From Mesorhizobium loti (GTDB lineage: Bacteria; Pseudomonadota; Alphaproteobacteria; Rhizobiales; Rhizobiaceae), in assembly GCF_003148495.1 (NCBI RefSeq), contig NZ_QGGH01000001.1, positions 826,347-890,346 of the forward strand: DNA of 64,000 bases, read 5' to 3'. The position numbers and the translations under genes were made by a program. A model generated the notes under the pieces. That model was given only the letters and a program-made list of their open reading frames with translations, was not told the origin of the DNA and searched no databases. The first letter of the stretch is position 1, and each line of letters opens with the position of its first letter. Below, piece by piece: positions 40,970 to 49,614 of the stretch.

Positions 40970-42073
40970 ATGGCGTTCAGGGTAGGGGAATGGAAGACAG
41001 TCGCCGGCGCCGGGTTTGGCGTTGCGCTGCTTGGCGCGCTTGCCGGTTCGGCCTTCGCCGACGATGCGCTCAAGCTCACCGAACTCAGCCCGAACGGGGC
41101 TGATGCCTGCTTCGGCCGGATCTATGACGCCGCGCACCTCAAGGCGCATCCGAAGCAGAAGGTGGCGCGGATCTTCTTCCTCTATGGGCACGACCCGGTC
41201 AGCCGCCCGAACGAGGAGCCACCGACAAACTCCGACTCGTCCTATAACGGCTTTATCGCCACCACGGTGCGCGGCGCCAAGGCGCCGGAATGGGCCAGCG
41301 GCTGGTGCAATCACGAGTCCGAGGACGGAAAGAGCGGTTCGATCCGTTGCGGCATGGACTGCGACCGCACCATGGCCTCGCTGAAGCTCGATGACAAAGG
41401 GCGTCTGATCCTCACCGATGTCTCGGCCGATCTTTATCTCGACGCAGGATCGGAAGATGAACTCGGTGAAGCCGAATATGACAGGCAGGCGCTGGGCAGC
41501 GAGGACGACAATTTCCGCCTCGACCCGATGCCGGCCGCAACATGCCAGGCCGAATTCGCGCGCATCGATCCGATCGATCCGGCTCTTGGAACTCCCTTGC
41601 GTGAGCGGCTGAAGCCGGACCAGGCCTTCTGCTACGGGCGCGACTATGATGCAGCCCATCTCGGTTCGCATCCCGACCAGCTGACCCAGTCGATCCGGGT
41701 TTTCCGCGGACCGGTGGAACTGGCGTCCTTCGCCTCGGGCGGCGATGCGGCCAACTGGCCAGACGGCGCCGACATTGCCGTTACTGTCACCACACGGCAG
41801 AAATCGGCCAAGGTGACACAGACCTATTCCTGCCAGGGCGAGGCCGACCAGTGGCGCTGCGCGGCGAGCTCGAAGATGAGCGATTTCTCCTGCGACATCG
41901 CGCAGAAGGAGATTTTCCTCAAGCGTGGCGTCGACGGCACCATGATGCTGGCCAATCCCAACAGCGCACTCGCCATCGTCGATCTGTGTTCGAAGGCCGC
42001 CGACGGCAAGACGAAATCCGACGACAAGGTCTATCGGCTGCAGCCAATGTCGCAATCGGCCTGCGCGCCTTGA
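40970..42073 (+). CDS. Secreted protein with two tandem copies of an unnamed domain
   Basis: 367 residues. Sec signal peptide: hydrophobic residues 15-33, cleavage likely after SAFA (residue 34). The mature region contains the same motif twice: ACFGRIYDAAHLKAHPKQ at about residues 45-62 and FCYGRDYDAAHLGSHPDQ at about 220-237, each followed by a beta-rich part with a conserved Trp and Cys residues. So it is an internal duplication of about 170 residues, probably disulfide-stabilised and periplasmic. I do not recognise the family. SD GGAGGAGAGG before ATG 40970. No operon partner; the VapBC pair follows 63 bp later. Confidence 0.78.
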   Translation: MAFRVGEWKTVAGAGFGVALLGALAGSAFADDALKLTELSPNGADACFGRIYDAAHLKAHPKQKVARIFFLYGHDPVSRPNEEPPTNSDSSYNGFIATTVRGAKAPEWASGWCNHESEDGKSGSIRCGMDCDRTMASLKLDDKGRLILTDVSADLYLDAGSEDELGEAEYDRQALGSEDDNFRLDPMPAATCQAEFARIDPIDPALGTPLRERLKPDQAFCYGRDYDAAHLGSHPDQLTQSIRVFRGPVELASFASGGDAANWPDGADIAVTVTTRQKSAKVTQTYSCQGEADQWRCAASSKMSDFSCDIAQKEIFLKRGVDGTMMLANPNSALAIVDLCSKAADGKTKSDDKVYRLQPMSQSACAP

Positions 42074-42102
42074 GCTCGGACTTGTCTGCGTCGCCATGAA
42101 GG

Positions 42103-42121
42103 GATATATCTTTGCTATATC
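42103..42121 (+). promoter_or_regulatory. Candidate VapB operator
   Basis: GATATA-tctttgc-TATATC, a perfect 6-bp inverted repeat at 42103-42121, 15 bp before the vapB start, in an AT-rich stretch that could be a -10 region. VapB/AbrB antitoxins repress their own operon from such sites. Confidence 0.6.
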
Positions 42122-42136
42122 TCATTTGAGGATAGC

Positions 42137-42385
42137 ATGATGGACAAGGCAAAAGTGTTCTGGTCGGGCCGGTCACAAGCTGTACGTCTGCCCAAGGAGT
42201 TCCGTTTCGAAACAGACGAGGTTTCGATCCGCCGTCACGGGCAAACCGTCATCTTGGAACCGCTAGCGCAGGATTGGGCGTGGCTTGACCAAGTGATCGG
42301 ACCGCTTGACAACGATTTCGCCGAGGCAGCGCTGGAACGTCAAGACGGGCAGGATCGGCCTGCTTTGGATGACGTTTTCAAGTGA
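42137..42385 (+). CDS. vapB: VapB-type antitoxin (AbrB/SpoVT-like)
   Basis: 82 residues. A swapped-hairpin AbrB DNA-binding N-terminus: KAKVFWSGRSQAVRLPKEFRF, followed by the second strand and a C-terminal toxin-binding tail rich in charged residues. It neutralises the PIN toxin and represses the operon. GAGG SD 5 bp before ATG 42137; a second ATG follows at once. Its stop overlaps the start of vapC (GTGA), which is the normal coupling for these pairs. Confidence 0.92.
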   Translation: MMDKAKVFWSGRSQAVRLPKEFRFETDEVSIRRHGQTVILEPLAQDWAWLDQVIGPLDNDFAEAALERQDGQDRPALDDVFK

Positions 42386-42768
42386 TCTACCTGCTCGACA
42401 CCAATGCCGTCATCGCAGTCATCAAGGGCGACGCCGGGCTGTTGGCGCTGCTGAAACGGCACAAGCCGCAGGACTTTGCCCTCTCTGCGATCGTCGCACA
42501 CGAACTATACTATGGTGCTGAAAAGAGCCAACGAAGGGCTGAAAATTTGGCGCGCATCGAAGCTCTGCAGTTCCCGGTGCTCGAATTCGATCGAGAAGAC
42601 GCAAGACATGCTGGAGAGATTCGGGCAACGCTCGCGACGTTGGGAACTCCGATCGGTCCCTACGATGCGTTGATCGGCGGGCAGGCTCGCGCTCGGAACC
42701 TTACGCTGATGACCCGCAATGTCCGGGAATTCGAGCGGATCAAAGATCTCTCAATCGAGACCTGGTGA
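42382..42768 (+). CDS. vapC: VapC-type PIN-domain toxin
   Basis: 128 residues from GTG 42382. PIN nuclease fold with acidic site Asp6 (LLDTN), Glu41 (HELYYG) and Asp95 (YDALI), plus TRN at residues 111-113. It cleaves RNA (tRNA or rRNA in known VapC proteins) unless bound by VapB. A 4-bp overlap with vapB shows co-translation. The C-terminus is complete (SIETW). Confidence 0.94.
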   Translation: MIYLLDTNAVIAVIKGDAGLLALLKRHKPQDFALSAIVAHELYYGAEKSQRRAENLARIEALQFPVLEFDREDARHAGEIRATLATLGTPIGPYDALIGGQARARNLTLMTRNVREFERIKDLSIETW

Positions 42769-42776
42769 ACCCCGCC

Positions 42777-43724
42777 TCACGCGAACGGCACGGCCGTCGT
42801 GCCCTTGGGCAGCTTGGCCTCGTCGTCGGGTTCGACATGGATGGTGACGCGCACCGAGGGGATTTCGGCTTTCAGCGCGTCCTCGATGCGGTCGCAGATG
42901 ACATGGCTGGCGCCGACCGACATGTCGGCGTCGACGACCAGATGGAATTCGATGAAGGTGGCGCGGCCGGCGATGCGCGTCTTGAGGTCGTGAACCTCGA
43001 GCGCGCCCTTGCAATTGGCCGAGATGACGTCGCGGATGCGCATGTGTTCTGCCGTATCGACGGCGCGGTCCATCAGGCCATTCATTGACGAACCGATGAC
43101 GTGCCAGCCCTGCCACAGGATGTTCAGCGCCACGATGACGGCAAGCGCCGGATCGAGGATCTGCCAGCCGGTCAGGATCGCTCCGACAAGGCCGCCGAAG
43201 ACGCCGATCGAGGTCACCACGTCGGTCATGATGTGGTTGCCGTCGGCGACCAGTGCCGGCGATTTCTCGGTCCTGCCGGCGCGGATCAGCGTCCAGGCCC
43301 AGAAGGCGTTGATGACCGTGGCAACGCCGTTGACGGCAAGGCCGCTCCAGGGCTGTTCGAGCGGTGCCGGCGTCTGCCAGGAGCGCCAGACCTCGTTGAG
43401 GATCAAAAGGGCGGCGAGCACGATCAGCACGCCTTCCAGCACTGCCGAGAAATACTCGGCTTTGTGATGGCCGAACGGGTGATCCTGGTCGGCCGGCTTG
43501 TAGCTGACCTGGATCGCCCAGAAGGCGGCGACCGAGGCGATGACGTTGACGATCGATTCCAGCGCGTCCGAATAGAGCGCGACAGAGCCGGTGACGTACC
43601 AGGCAGCAAGTTTCAGAGCGAGCACGACAAAGGCGACAGCGATCGACCAGAAGGCGAGGTTGGCAACCTTGCGCTTCGCGGCCGCCTTGGCCGTGATCGC
43701 CATCGTGTTCTCGGCTTCAGCCAT
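42777..43724 (-). CDS. Cation diffusion facilitator (CDF) metal exporter
   Basis: 315 residues. Six transmembrane helices between residues 25 and 215 and a cytoplasmic ferredoxin-like domain after that. Metal site residues: Asp in YSDALES of TM2, and His and Asp of GNHIMTDVVTS in TM5. The His-rich loop DHPFGHHKAEYF lies between TM2 and TM3. It exports Zn, Fe or Co/Ni by proton antiport; the TM2 site differs from YiiP, which might point to another metal. It starts 5 bp after trpE(G) on the same strand and may be co-transcribed with it. Confidence 0.9.
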   Translation of the reverse strand: MAEAENTMAITAKAAAKRKVANLAFWSIAVAFVVLALKLAAWYVTGSVALYSDALESIVNVIASVAAFWAIQVSYKPADQDHPFGHHKAEYFSAVLEGVLIVLAALLILNEVWRSWQTPAPLEQPWSGLAVNGVATVINAFWAWTLIRAGRTEKSPALVADGNHIMTDVVTSIGVFGGLVGAILTGWQILDPALAVIVALNILWQGWHVIGSSMNGLMDRAVDTAEHMRIRDVISANCKGALEVHDLKTRIAGRATFIEFHLVVDADMSVGASHVICDRIEDALKAEIPSVRVTIHVEPDDEAKLPKGTTAVPFA

Positions 43725-43729
43725 GATCG

Positions 43730-45919
43730 TCAGGCGGCCTTTTCCCTGGCCTTGCGCGGCAGGTGGGCGACGATGTTCTCGATGATGCGCATGCCGGCAT
43801 TGTGGCCGAGCGTCATGATCGATTCCGGGTGGAACTGCACCGCGGCGATCGGCTCCTTGCGGTGCTCGAAGGCCATGATGATGCCGTCCTCGGTTTCGGC
43901 AGTGACGATGAAATCGTCGGGCAGGCGCACCGGGTCGGCAAAGATCGAGTGGTAGCGGCCGACGGTGACTTCCTTAGGCAGGCCGGAGAAGATGATGCCG
44001 GGCTTGGAGACGCGGATGCGCGACGGCTTGCCGTGCATCGGTATGTGTAGCTGCCTGAGTTCGCCGCCATAGGCTTCGGCCAGCGCCTGCAGGCCAAGGC
44101 AGACACCGAAGATCGGCAGGTCGCGGGCACGCGCTCGTCTGATGGTGGCGGCGCAATCAAAGTCCTTCGGCGTGCCGGGGCCGGGCGACAGCACGACAAG
44201 GTCGGGCTTCAGCCGGTCGAACACCTCCTCGGGAACCGGCGTGCGCACGGTCGAGACATTGGCGCCGGTCTGGCGGAAATAATTGGCCAGCGTGTGGACG
44301 AACGAGTCTTCGTGGTCGACCAGCAGGATGTTGACGCCGTCGCCGACGCGCGCGGTGGTGCGCTCGGTGCTGGCGGAATTGCCGGTCTTGGCGTCGCGAA
44401 TGGCGGAGAGCATGGCGGATGCCTTCAGTTCGGTTTCGGCTTCTTCTTCCTCGGGAATGCTGTCGAAGAGCAACGTGGCGCCGGCGCGCACTTCGGCAAT
44501 GCCGTCCTTGATGCGGATGGTGCGCAAGGTGAGGCCGGTGTTCATGTCGCCGTTGAAATTGACCATGCCGATCGCGCCGCCATACCAGGCGCGCGGGCTC
44601 TTCTCGTTCTGTTCGATGAAGCGCATGGCCCACAGTTTCGGCGCGCCGGTGACGGTGACCGCCCAGGCGTGCGACAGGAAGGCGTCGAAGGCGTCCATGC
44701 CTTCGCGCAGCCGGCCTTCGATGTGGTCGACGGTGTGGATCAGGCGTGAATACATCTCGATCTGGCGGCGGCCGATGACGCGCACCGAACCTGGCTCGCA
44801 GACCCTGGACTTGTCGTTGCGGTCGACGTCCGAGCACATGGTCAGCTCGGATTCGTCTTTCTTCGAGTTGAGCAGTTTCAGGATTTGCTCTGAGTCGGAA
44901 ATGGCATCGTCGCCGCGTTTGATGGTGCCGGAGATCGGGCAGGTCTCGACGCGGCGGCCGTTGACGCGCACGAACATTTCCGGCGAGGCGCCGATCAGAT
45001 ATTCGCCTTCGCCCAGATTGATGAAGAAGGAATAGGGGGAGGGATTGATGGCCTTCAGCTTGCGCGAAATCTCGGATGGCTGTGTTTCGCAGCGCTCGTA
45101 GAACATCTGGCCGGGCACCACCTCGAACAGGTCGCCGCGCTTGAACGAATCCATCGCCTTGCGCACCAGATTGGCGTATTCGCCCGGTTCATGGTCGCCG
45201 CGGGGCGGGATTCGGTCGGGGCTCTTGAACGGCTCGGTGATTTCGTCGCGCGGCAGCCCCTCGGTCGAAAACCCGTCGCCGGCGTAGTCGTAGCGATCGG
45301 TCCAGGCTTTGGCCGAATAATGGTCGACGACCAGGATCTCGTCGGGCAGGAACAGCACCAGGTCGCGCTGGTTTGGCTTGCGCTCGAGCTTGTAGTCGAC
45401 CGGGTCGAACTGGAAGGCGAGGTCGTAGCCGAAAGCGCCATAGAGACCAAGATTGGCGTCTTCCTCGGTCTTGAACAGAGCGGTGATGGCGCGCAGCACG
45501 GTAAACACCGAAGGGACGCGGCTGCGCTCTTCTTCGGTGAAGACACGGCCTGGCTTGGCGACGTCGAGGCGGATGAGTTTCTTCGATGTCTCGGCGATGG
45601 CGACATCGGCCAGGCTGGCGAGCGCCTTGCCGATGACCGGCAACAGCGCCTCGCCACGGCCGTTCAGCGCCTCGATGCGCATGGCGCGGCCACGTGCTGA
45701 GATGACCAACGGTGGGTCGATGATGGCGGTGTCCCAGCGCGTGTAGCGGCCGGGATATTCATAATTGGAGGAAAACACCGCACCGCGGCGCGAATTCAAG
45801 CCGTCGACGTAAGCGTCGATCGCGCCCGCATAGGGCCGGTCGTGGCGCTCGCGGGTGATGGTGATGCCACCCGCGGTCACGAAACTTTCCGCCCCGTTTT
45901 CCAGAACCTTCATCGTCAT
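43730..45919 (-). CDS. trpE: Fused anthranilate synthase TrpE(G)
   Basis: 729 residues. Residues 1-510 are Trp[26 protein letters not shown] and [23 protein letters not shown] in the chorismate site. Residues 530-725 are the glutamine amidotransferase TrpG: nucleophile Cys in FGVCLGLQA and the His-Glu pair in QFHPESIMT. The fusion is typical of Rhizobiales. Product: anthranilate from chorismate and glutamine, the first step to tryptophan, feedback-inhibited by Trp. ATG 45919 is chosen because GGAG lies 6 bases upstream; ATGs at 45931 and 45913 are alternatives. A leader peptide and terminator precede it. Confidence 0.96.
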   Translation of the reverse strand: MTMKVLENGAESFVTAGGITITRERHDRPYAGAIDAYVDGLNSRRGAVFSSNYEYPGRYTRWDTAIIDPPLVISARGRAMRIEALNGRGEALLPVIGKALASLADVAIAETSKKLIRLDVAKPGRVFTEEERSRVPSVFTVLRAITALFKTEEDANLGLYGAFGYDLAFQFDPVDYKLERKPNQRDLVLFLPDEILVVDHYSAKAWTDRYDYAGDGFSTEGLPRDEITEPFKSPDRIPPRGDHEPGEYANLVRKAMDSFKRGDLFEVVPGQMFYERCETQPSEISRKLKAINPSPYSFFINLGEGEYLIGASPEMFVRVNGRRVETCPISGTIKRGDDAISDSEQILKLLNSKKDESELTMCSDVDRNDKSRVCEPGSVRVIGRRQIEMYSRLIHTVDHIEGRLREGMDAFDAFLSHAWAVTVTGAPKLWAMRFIEQNEKSPRAWYGGAIGMVNFNGDMNTGLTLRTIRIKDGIAEVRAGATLLFDSIPEEEEAETELKASAMLSAIRDAKTGNSASTERTTARVGDGVNILLVDHEDSFVHTLANYFRQTGANVSTVRTPVPEEVFDRLKPDLVVLSPGPGTPKDFDCAATIRRARARDLPIFGVCLGLQALAEAYGGELRQLHIPMHGKPSRIRVSKPGIIFSGLPKEVTVGRYHSIFADPVRLPDDFIVTAETEDGIIMAFEHRKEPIAAVQFHPESIMTLGHNAGMRIIENIVAHLPRKAREKAA

Positions 45920-45967
45920 TGCCGTCTCCATCAGCTTCTTGGGGCAACGGACCCGGGAATGGCTTGG

Positions 45968-46005
45968 AAAAAACAAATGGCCGCCCGGACTTTCCGTTGC
46001 GGCCA
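45968..46005 (-). terminator. trp attenuator terminator
   Basis: On the minus strand: stem TGGCCGC (46005-45999) and GCGGCCA (45984-45978) with a 14-base loop, followed by TTTGTTTTTT (45977-45968). A rho-independent terminator between trpL and trpE(G), as needed for attenuation. Confidence 0.9.
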
Positions 46006-46044
46006 CCCTCTCTTTTCACGCGCACGTGTTCGAACAGGCCGCTG

Positions 46045-46089
46045 TCAGCAGGCCCACCACCAAATGGTCTTGGTCGAACGCATGTTCAT
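46045..46089 (-). CDS. trpL: trp leader peptide
   Basis: 14 codons, MNMRSTKTIWWWAC, with three consecutive TGG Trp codons immediately before the end. Sinorhizobium trpE(G) has a leader of the same length with the same Trp triplet, and there both the leader RNA and peptide have been shown to act in trans. Stalling at the Trp codons under low Trp-tRNA would prevent the terminator at 45968-46005. GGAGGATGCG lies upstream (SD-like, at about 46112). Confidence 0.92.
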   Translation of the reverse strand: MNMRSTKTIWWWAC

Positions 46090-46238
46090 GGCGAAATCCA
46101 TAGCTGCGAAAAGGAGGATGCGCAACAGGTTTGAAAGTCTCTTCGTTGGCTGCCGCTTCCCAGGCTCATGGCACATCGCCAGAGCCGACAGTGCTGCCTA
46201 GATTGTATATCCAACAGCAGGAAGATGGGTAAAAGCCA

Positions 46239-47009
46239 ATGACCGAGCAGATCGAGCGCGCGCGGACGTTCCATTCCCTCCACGTCAAGGGAAACCCGAT
46301 CGTCCTCTACAATGCCTGGGACCCGGGCTCGGCCAAGATCGTCGAGAAGGCGGGCGCCAAGGCGATCGCCACCGGAAGCTGGCCGGTGGCTGCCGCGTTC
46401 GGCTACGCCGATGGCGAGAAAATCCCGCTGGAGCTGGCGCTCGACAACATCAAGCGCATCGTCGGGTCGGTCGACCTGCCGGTGACCATGGACCTCGAGG
46501 GCGGTTACGGCGTCGATCCGGAAATCGTTGCTCGCACGGTAACGTTGGCGCTGCGGGCCGGCGCTGTTGGTTTCAATTTCGAAGACCAGATTGTTGGCGG
46601 CAGCGGCCTGCATGACATTGCTGTCCAGGTAAAACGCATCGAAGCCGCGGCGGCGGCCGTCAAGGCTTCCGGCATACCGGCGTTCATCAACGCCCGAACC
46701 GACATCTTCCTCAAGGCGAAACCGGATGCGCATGATGACGTCCTGCTCGACCAGGCCATCGAGCGCGCACAGGCCTTCGAGAAAGCCGGTGCGCACGGCT
46801 TCTTTGCGCCGGGTCTTGGCGATGAGGGCCTGATCGAGACGCTCTGCAAGGCAATTGCGTTGCCGGTCAACATCATTGCGCTGGCGCATGTGCCGCCGCG
46901 CCAGCGGCTGGCGGAACTGGGTGTCGCCCGCATCAGTCACGGCCCGGTGCCTTACCGGCAGATGGCGGAATGGTTGGAGGCGAAGGCGCGGCAGGCTATT
47001 TCGGGTTAG
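46239..47009 (+). CDS. Isocitrate lyase/PEP mutase superfamily enzyme
   Basis: 256 residues. TIM-barrel with NAWDPGSAKIVEKAGAKAIATGS, metal-binding DLEGGYG, NFEDQ and INARTD, which match the PEP mutase/isocitrate lyase fold. The catalytic Cys of isocitrate lyase (KKCGH) is missing, so it belongs with the lyases such as oxaloacetate decarboxylase, phosphonate-cleaving or 2-methylisocitrate-like enzymes. The substrate is unknown. ATG 46239 with an AG-rich region upstream. It stands divergent to trpL and ends 1 bp before the convergent deacylase. Confidence 0.87.
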   Translation: MTEQIERARTFHSLHVKGNPIVLYNAWDPGSAKIVEKAGAKAIATGSWPVAAAFGYADGEKIPLELALDNIKRIVGSVDLPVTMDLEGGYGVDPEIVARTVTLALRAGAVGFNFEDQIVGGSGLHDIAVQVKRIEAAAAAVKASGIPAFINARTDIFLKAKPDAHDDVLLDQAIERAQAFEKAGAHGFFAPGLGDEGLIETLCKAIALPVNIIALAHVPPRQRLAELGVARISHGPVPYRQMAEWLEAKARQAISG

Positions 47010-47010
47010 G

Positions 47011-48066
47011 TCAGTCCTCCAGCGTCCCCGACCGGGCATCGGTGCTCTTCTTGTCGCCGACCAGCTTCAACAGATCCTCGCCGGCGCGGATGATGCGGCG
47101 GGAGCGGCGGGTCAGGATGATGCCGTCCTGCGGTGCGAAGACTTCGGTGCGGCCATCGGCTTCGCCCGGCGCATGGACGATGGTGGCGAGGCGCGCGCCC
47201 TTGGCGACGCGGTCGCCGGGTTTCACGTCGTAGAGCACGGCACCCGCCCGAGGCGACGGCATCATGTCGATGTTTTCCAACGGGGCCACAAAGCCGGCGA
47301 AAGGACCGGGGGTGTGCAGGGTGGTATCGGTGATCACGCCACGCGCCACCAGCAGCCTGTAGAGGCCTTCGGCGTCGGCGGCGGCCAGGGCGCCGTCGAC
47401 ATCGAGGATGCCGCGATATTCGACCGTGGTGGCGACGCGGCGGTCGAGTTTGGCCACATCATCGGGAACGTTCTGGTAGGGCATGATCGAGGCGCCCTCG
47501 AACGTGCCGGCGGTGTCCTCGCTCCACAGCACGACCGCATCGACGCCCATGGCGGTGGCACAATCGGCCATGGCCGGCCACAGGCTGGTGTGGACGTAGA
47601 GATAGGCGAGACCCTCGTCGTCGCAGTGCAGGTCGAGCACGATGTCATGGCCGAGCGACAACTGCACCAGCCGGGTCTTCAGACGCTGGTCGACGCTGCC
47701 AAGGGTGGTGTCGGGCAAGAGTGCTGTGTCGGGCGCGGCGAGCAGCGGGAAGCCGCGGTTGAAATTGGTGCGCGTGCCCAGATGAAAACGGCCCTGATGC
47801 TCGCCGAAATGATATTGCGCCCGGCCGATCGGGTTGGCCCAGGGCACGATGGTGAGATTGCCCTTGATGCGGCCTTCGGCTTCGGCCTTGGCCAGCATCG
47901 GCATCAGCGCGTCGATGGCGACGACGCCCGGCAATTCGCCGGCATGGAGCGCTGCCTGCAGATAGGCCGAAGGGGCGACCTTGTCAGTGCCCGCGAAGCG
48001 GAACAGCGGGAATTCGTAGGAAACGCCTTCGCTTTCGCCGGCGATGCGTTCGATCGATTTCTGCAT
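47011..48066 (-). CDS. Succinylglutamate desuccinylase/aspartoacylase family protein
   Basis: 351 residues. Zinc site His and Glu in ALHAGELPG, second His in LDLHCDDEG; the catalytic Glu follows the second motif. The C-terminal part is a barrel-like domain with PSPRAGAVLYDVKPGDRVAKGARLATI. It removes an acyl group from an amino acid or related compound. The GGAGGAA SD lies 4-10 bp before ATG 48066; an ATG four codons earlier is weaker. It follows the palindromic repeat at 48080-48186. Confidence 0.87.
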   Translation of the reverse strand: MQKSIERIAGESEGVSYEFPLFRFAGTDKVAPSAYLQAALHAGELPGVVAIDALMPMLAKAEAEGRIKGNLTIVPWANPIGRAQYHFGEHQGRFHLGTRTNFNRGFPLLAAPDTALLPDTTLGSVDQRLKTRLVQLSLGHDIVLDLHCDDEGLAYLYVHTSLWPAMADCATAMGVDAVVLWSEDTAGTFEGASIMPYQNVPDDVAKLDRRVATTVEYRGILDVDGALAAADAEGLYRLLVARGVITDTTLHTPGPFAGFVAPLENIDMMPSPRAGAVLYDVKPGDRVAKGARLATIVHAPGEADGRTEVFAPQDGIILTRRSRRIIRAGEDLLKLVGDKKSTDARSGTLED

Positions 48067-48079
48067 GACTTCCTCCATC

Positions 48080-48186
48080 TAGAGCAGTTCGCCGTTTCAT
48101 GGAAACGCCGAACTGCTCTATCTCTTTGTTTTGACGCAATCCCGGACGGAAAACCGCTTCACACTCTTCCTGGGATTGCTCTAGAG
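48080..48186. repeat. 107-bp interspersed repeat, full copy
   Basis: It starts TAGAGCAGTTCG and ends TTGCTCTAGAG, with an internal hairpin GAAACGCCGAACTGCTCT against AGAGCAGTTCG...CGTTTC in the left half. It aligns in reverse orientation with 60326-60431, and its second half aligns with 15930-15990. It sits directly upstream of the deacylase gene. Confidence 0.85.
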
Positions 48187-48256
48187 CCAGAAGACATGCC
48201 CATTTGAACGCGCCGATGTCGATTGGTCCAGCCTGCCGCGCTATGGGCGCAAGCGG

Positions 48257-49435
48257 TTACTCTGCGGGAGCCTGAAGCGGGATGACGGGCGCTCGCCGGT
48301 CCAGCGCCTGCGACAGCACAGCGACGGCGACCGCCAACAAGGCGATCACCGCACCGACCAGCGGTAGATTGGCATAGGAAATACCGGCGGAAAGGGCCAC
48401 TCCGCCGATCCAGGCGCCGCTAGCATTGCCGACATTGAAGGCGCCCTGATTCAGCGTGGCGGCGAGGTTCGGCCCCTCGGAGGCCGCCTCGACGACGCGG
48501 ATCTGCAGCGGCGGTACGACGACGAAGATCAGCAGGCCCCACAGGAAGACGATGCCGATGGCAACGCTGGCGATAGTGCCGAACTGCATGAAGCCGACCA
48601 GCAGCAGCGCCATCGCGAGCAGCGTGCCGATCACCGTCGGCATCAGCTTCCAGTCGGCCAGCCTGCCGCCGATGATGTTGCCGATGGTCATGCCGGCGCC
48701 GAACAGCAGCAGCACCCAGGTGACCGCAGAGGTGGACAGACCGGAGACGTCGGTGAGGTAGGGCTTGATGTAGGTGAAGACGGTGAACAGGCTTGCGGAG
48801 GTTAGCGCCGCGATCAACATCGCCAGCCAGACCTGCAGCTTGCCCAGCACGCGCAGCTCGCCGCGCAGGCCGCCACCGCTCGGCTCGGCAACGTCGGACG
48901 GCACCAGCCAGGCAATGGCTGCCACCGAGATCAGGCCGATGCCGACGACGGCGAGGAAGGTGGCGCGCCAGCCGAGGGCTTCGCCTAGTGCCGTGCCGGC
49001 GGGAACACCAAGGATGTTGGCCAGCGTCAGCCCGGCGAACATCAGCGCGATGGCACTGGCGCGCTTGTTGCGCGGCACCAGGCTGGCGGCAACGACCGAG
49101 CCGATGCCGAAGAAGGCGCCATGGCCGAAGGCGGTGAAGACACGTGCGGCCATCAGCGTCCAGTAGTTGGGCGAGATGGCACAAAACAGATTGCCGACGA
49201 CGAACAGCACGGCCAGCCCGACCAGCACCGGCTTGCGCGGCAAATGCGCGGTGGCCATCGCGACGATCGGGGCGCCGAAGACGACGCCCAGCGCATAGCC
49301 GGTGACCAGCAGGCCCGCCGAAGGGATGGACACGCCGAGATCGGCGGCGACCTCCGGCAGCAGGCCCATGATGACGAATTCGGTGGTGCCGATGCAGAAG
49401 GACGCAATGGCACGCGCAAGGATCGGCAAAGGCAT
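48257..49435 (-). CDS. MFS transporter, DHA1 (12-TM) family
   Basis: 392 residues, 12 predicted membrane helices. TM1 opens with FCIGTTEFVIMGLLPEVAADLG, a signature of the AraJ/YdhP-like sugar or drug exporters, and PRKPVLVG follows as the motif A loop. A central loop near residue 190 separates the halves. The substrate is not predictable. It is preceded by a 21-bp palindrome that may be its operator. Confidence 0.9.
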   Translation of the reverse strand: MPLPILARAIASFCIGTTEFVIMGLLPEVAADLGVSIPSAGLLVTGYALGVVFGAPIVAMATAHLPRKPVLVGLAVLFVVGNLFCAISPNYWTLMAARVFTAFGHGAFFGIGSVVAASLVPRNKRASAIALMFAGLTLANILGVPAGTALGEALGWRATFLAVVGIGLISVAAIAWLVPSDVAEPSGGGLRGELRVLGKLQVWLAMLIAALTSASLFTVFTYIKPYLTDVSGLSTSAVTWVLLLFGAGMTIGNIIGGRLADWKLMPTVIGTLLAMALLLVGFMQFGTIASVAIGIVFLWGLLIFVVVPPLQIRVVEAASEGPNLAATLNQGAFNVGNASGAWIGGVALSAGISYANLPLVGAVIALLAVAVAVLSQALDRRAPVIPLQAPAE

Positions 49436-49499
49436 GGGGCGTCCAGACTGAATCGGTTCAAATTGAGACTGCGCGACGGTATGCCCGGTTCACAAGCAC

Positions 49500-49520
49500 C
49501 ATTGCTGCAATGCAGCAATG
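49500..49520. promoter_or_regulatory. 21-bp perfect palindrome upstream of the DHA1 MFS gene
   Basis: CATTGCTGCA-a-TGCAGCAATG, 10-bp perfect arms with a single central base, 65 bp before the MFS start codon. It is unrelated to the stem at 49543-49568. Likely a regulator-binding site; no regulator gene is adjacent. Confidence 0.6.
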
Positions 49521-49542
49521 CAGAAAGCGAGGAGCAGACAAG

Positions 49543-49568
49543 AAACGGGGCGCTGGCGCGCCCCGTTT
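49543..49568 (-). terminator. Terminator after gcd
   Basis: AAACGGGGCG (49543-49552) with CGCCCCGTTT (49559-49568), six-base loop, 47 bp downstream of the gcd stop. On the minus strand the T-rich GTTTCTTGTCT follows the stem. Confidence 0.8.
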
Positions 49569-49614
49569 GATGACCCCGATCGGATCGGGAGTGAGATCCC
49601 CCTGGTTTCCGGGA

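Larger units (their letters stand above)
45920..46238. other. Intergenic region holding the trp leader and two promoters
   Basis: 319 bases without a normal gene. From right to left on the minus strand it holds a promoter zone, the 14-codon trpL (46045-46089), the attenuator terminator (45968-46005) and the trpE(G) ribosome binding site. On the plus strand it contains the promoter of the PEP-mutase-like gene. Confidence 0.8.
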
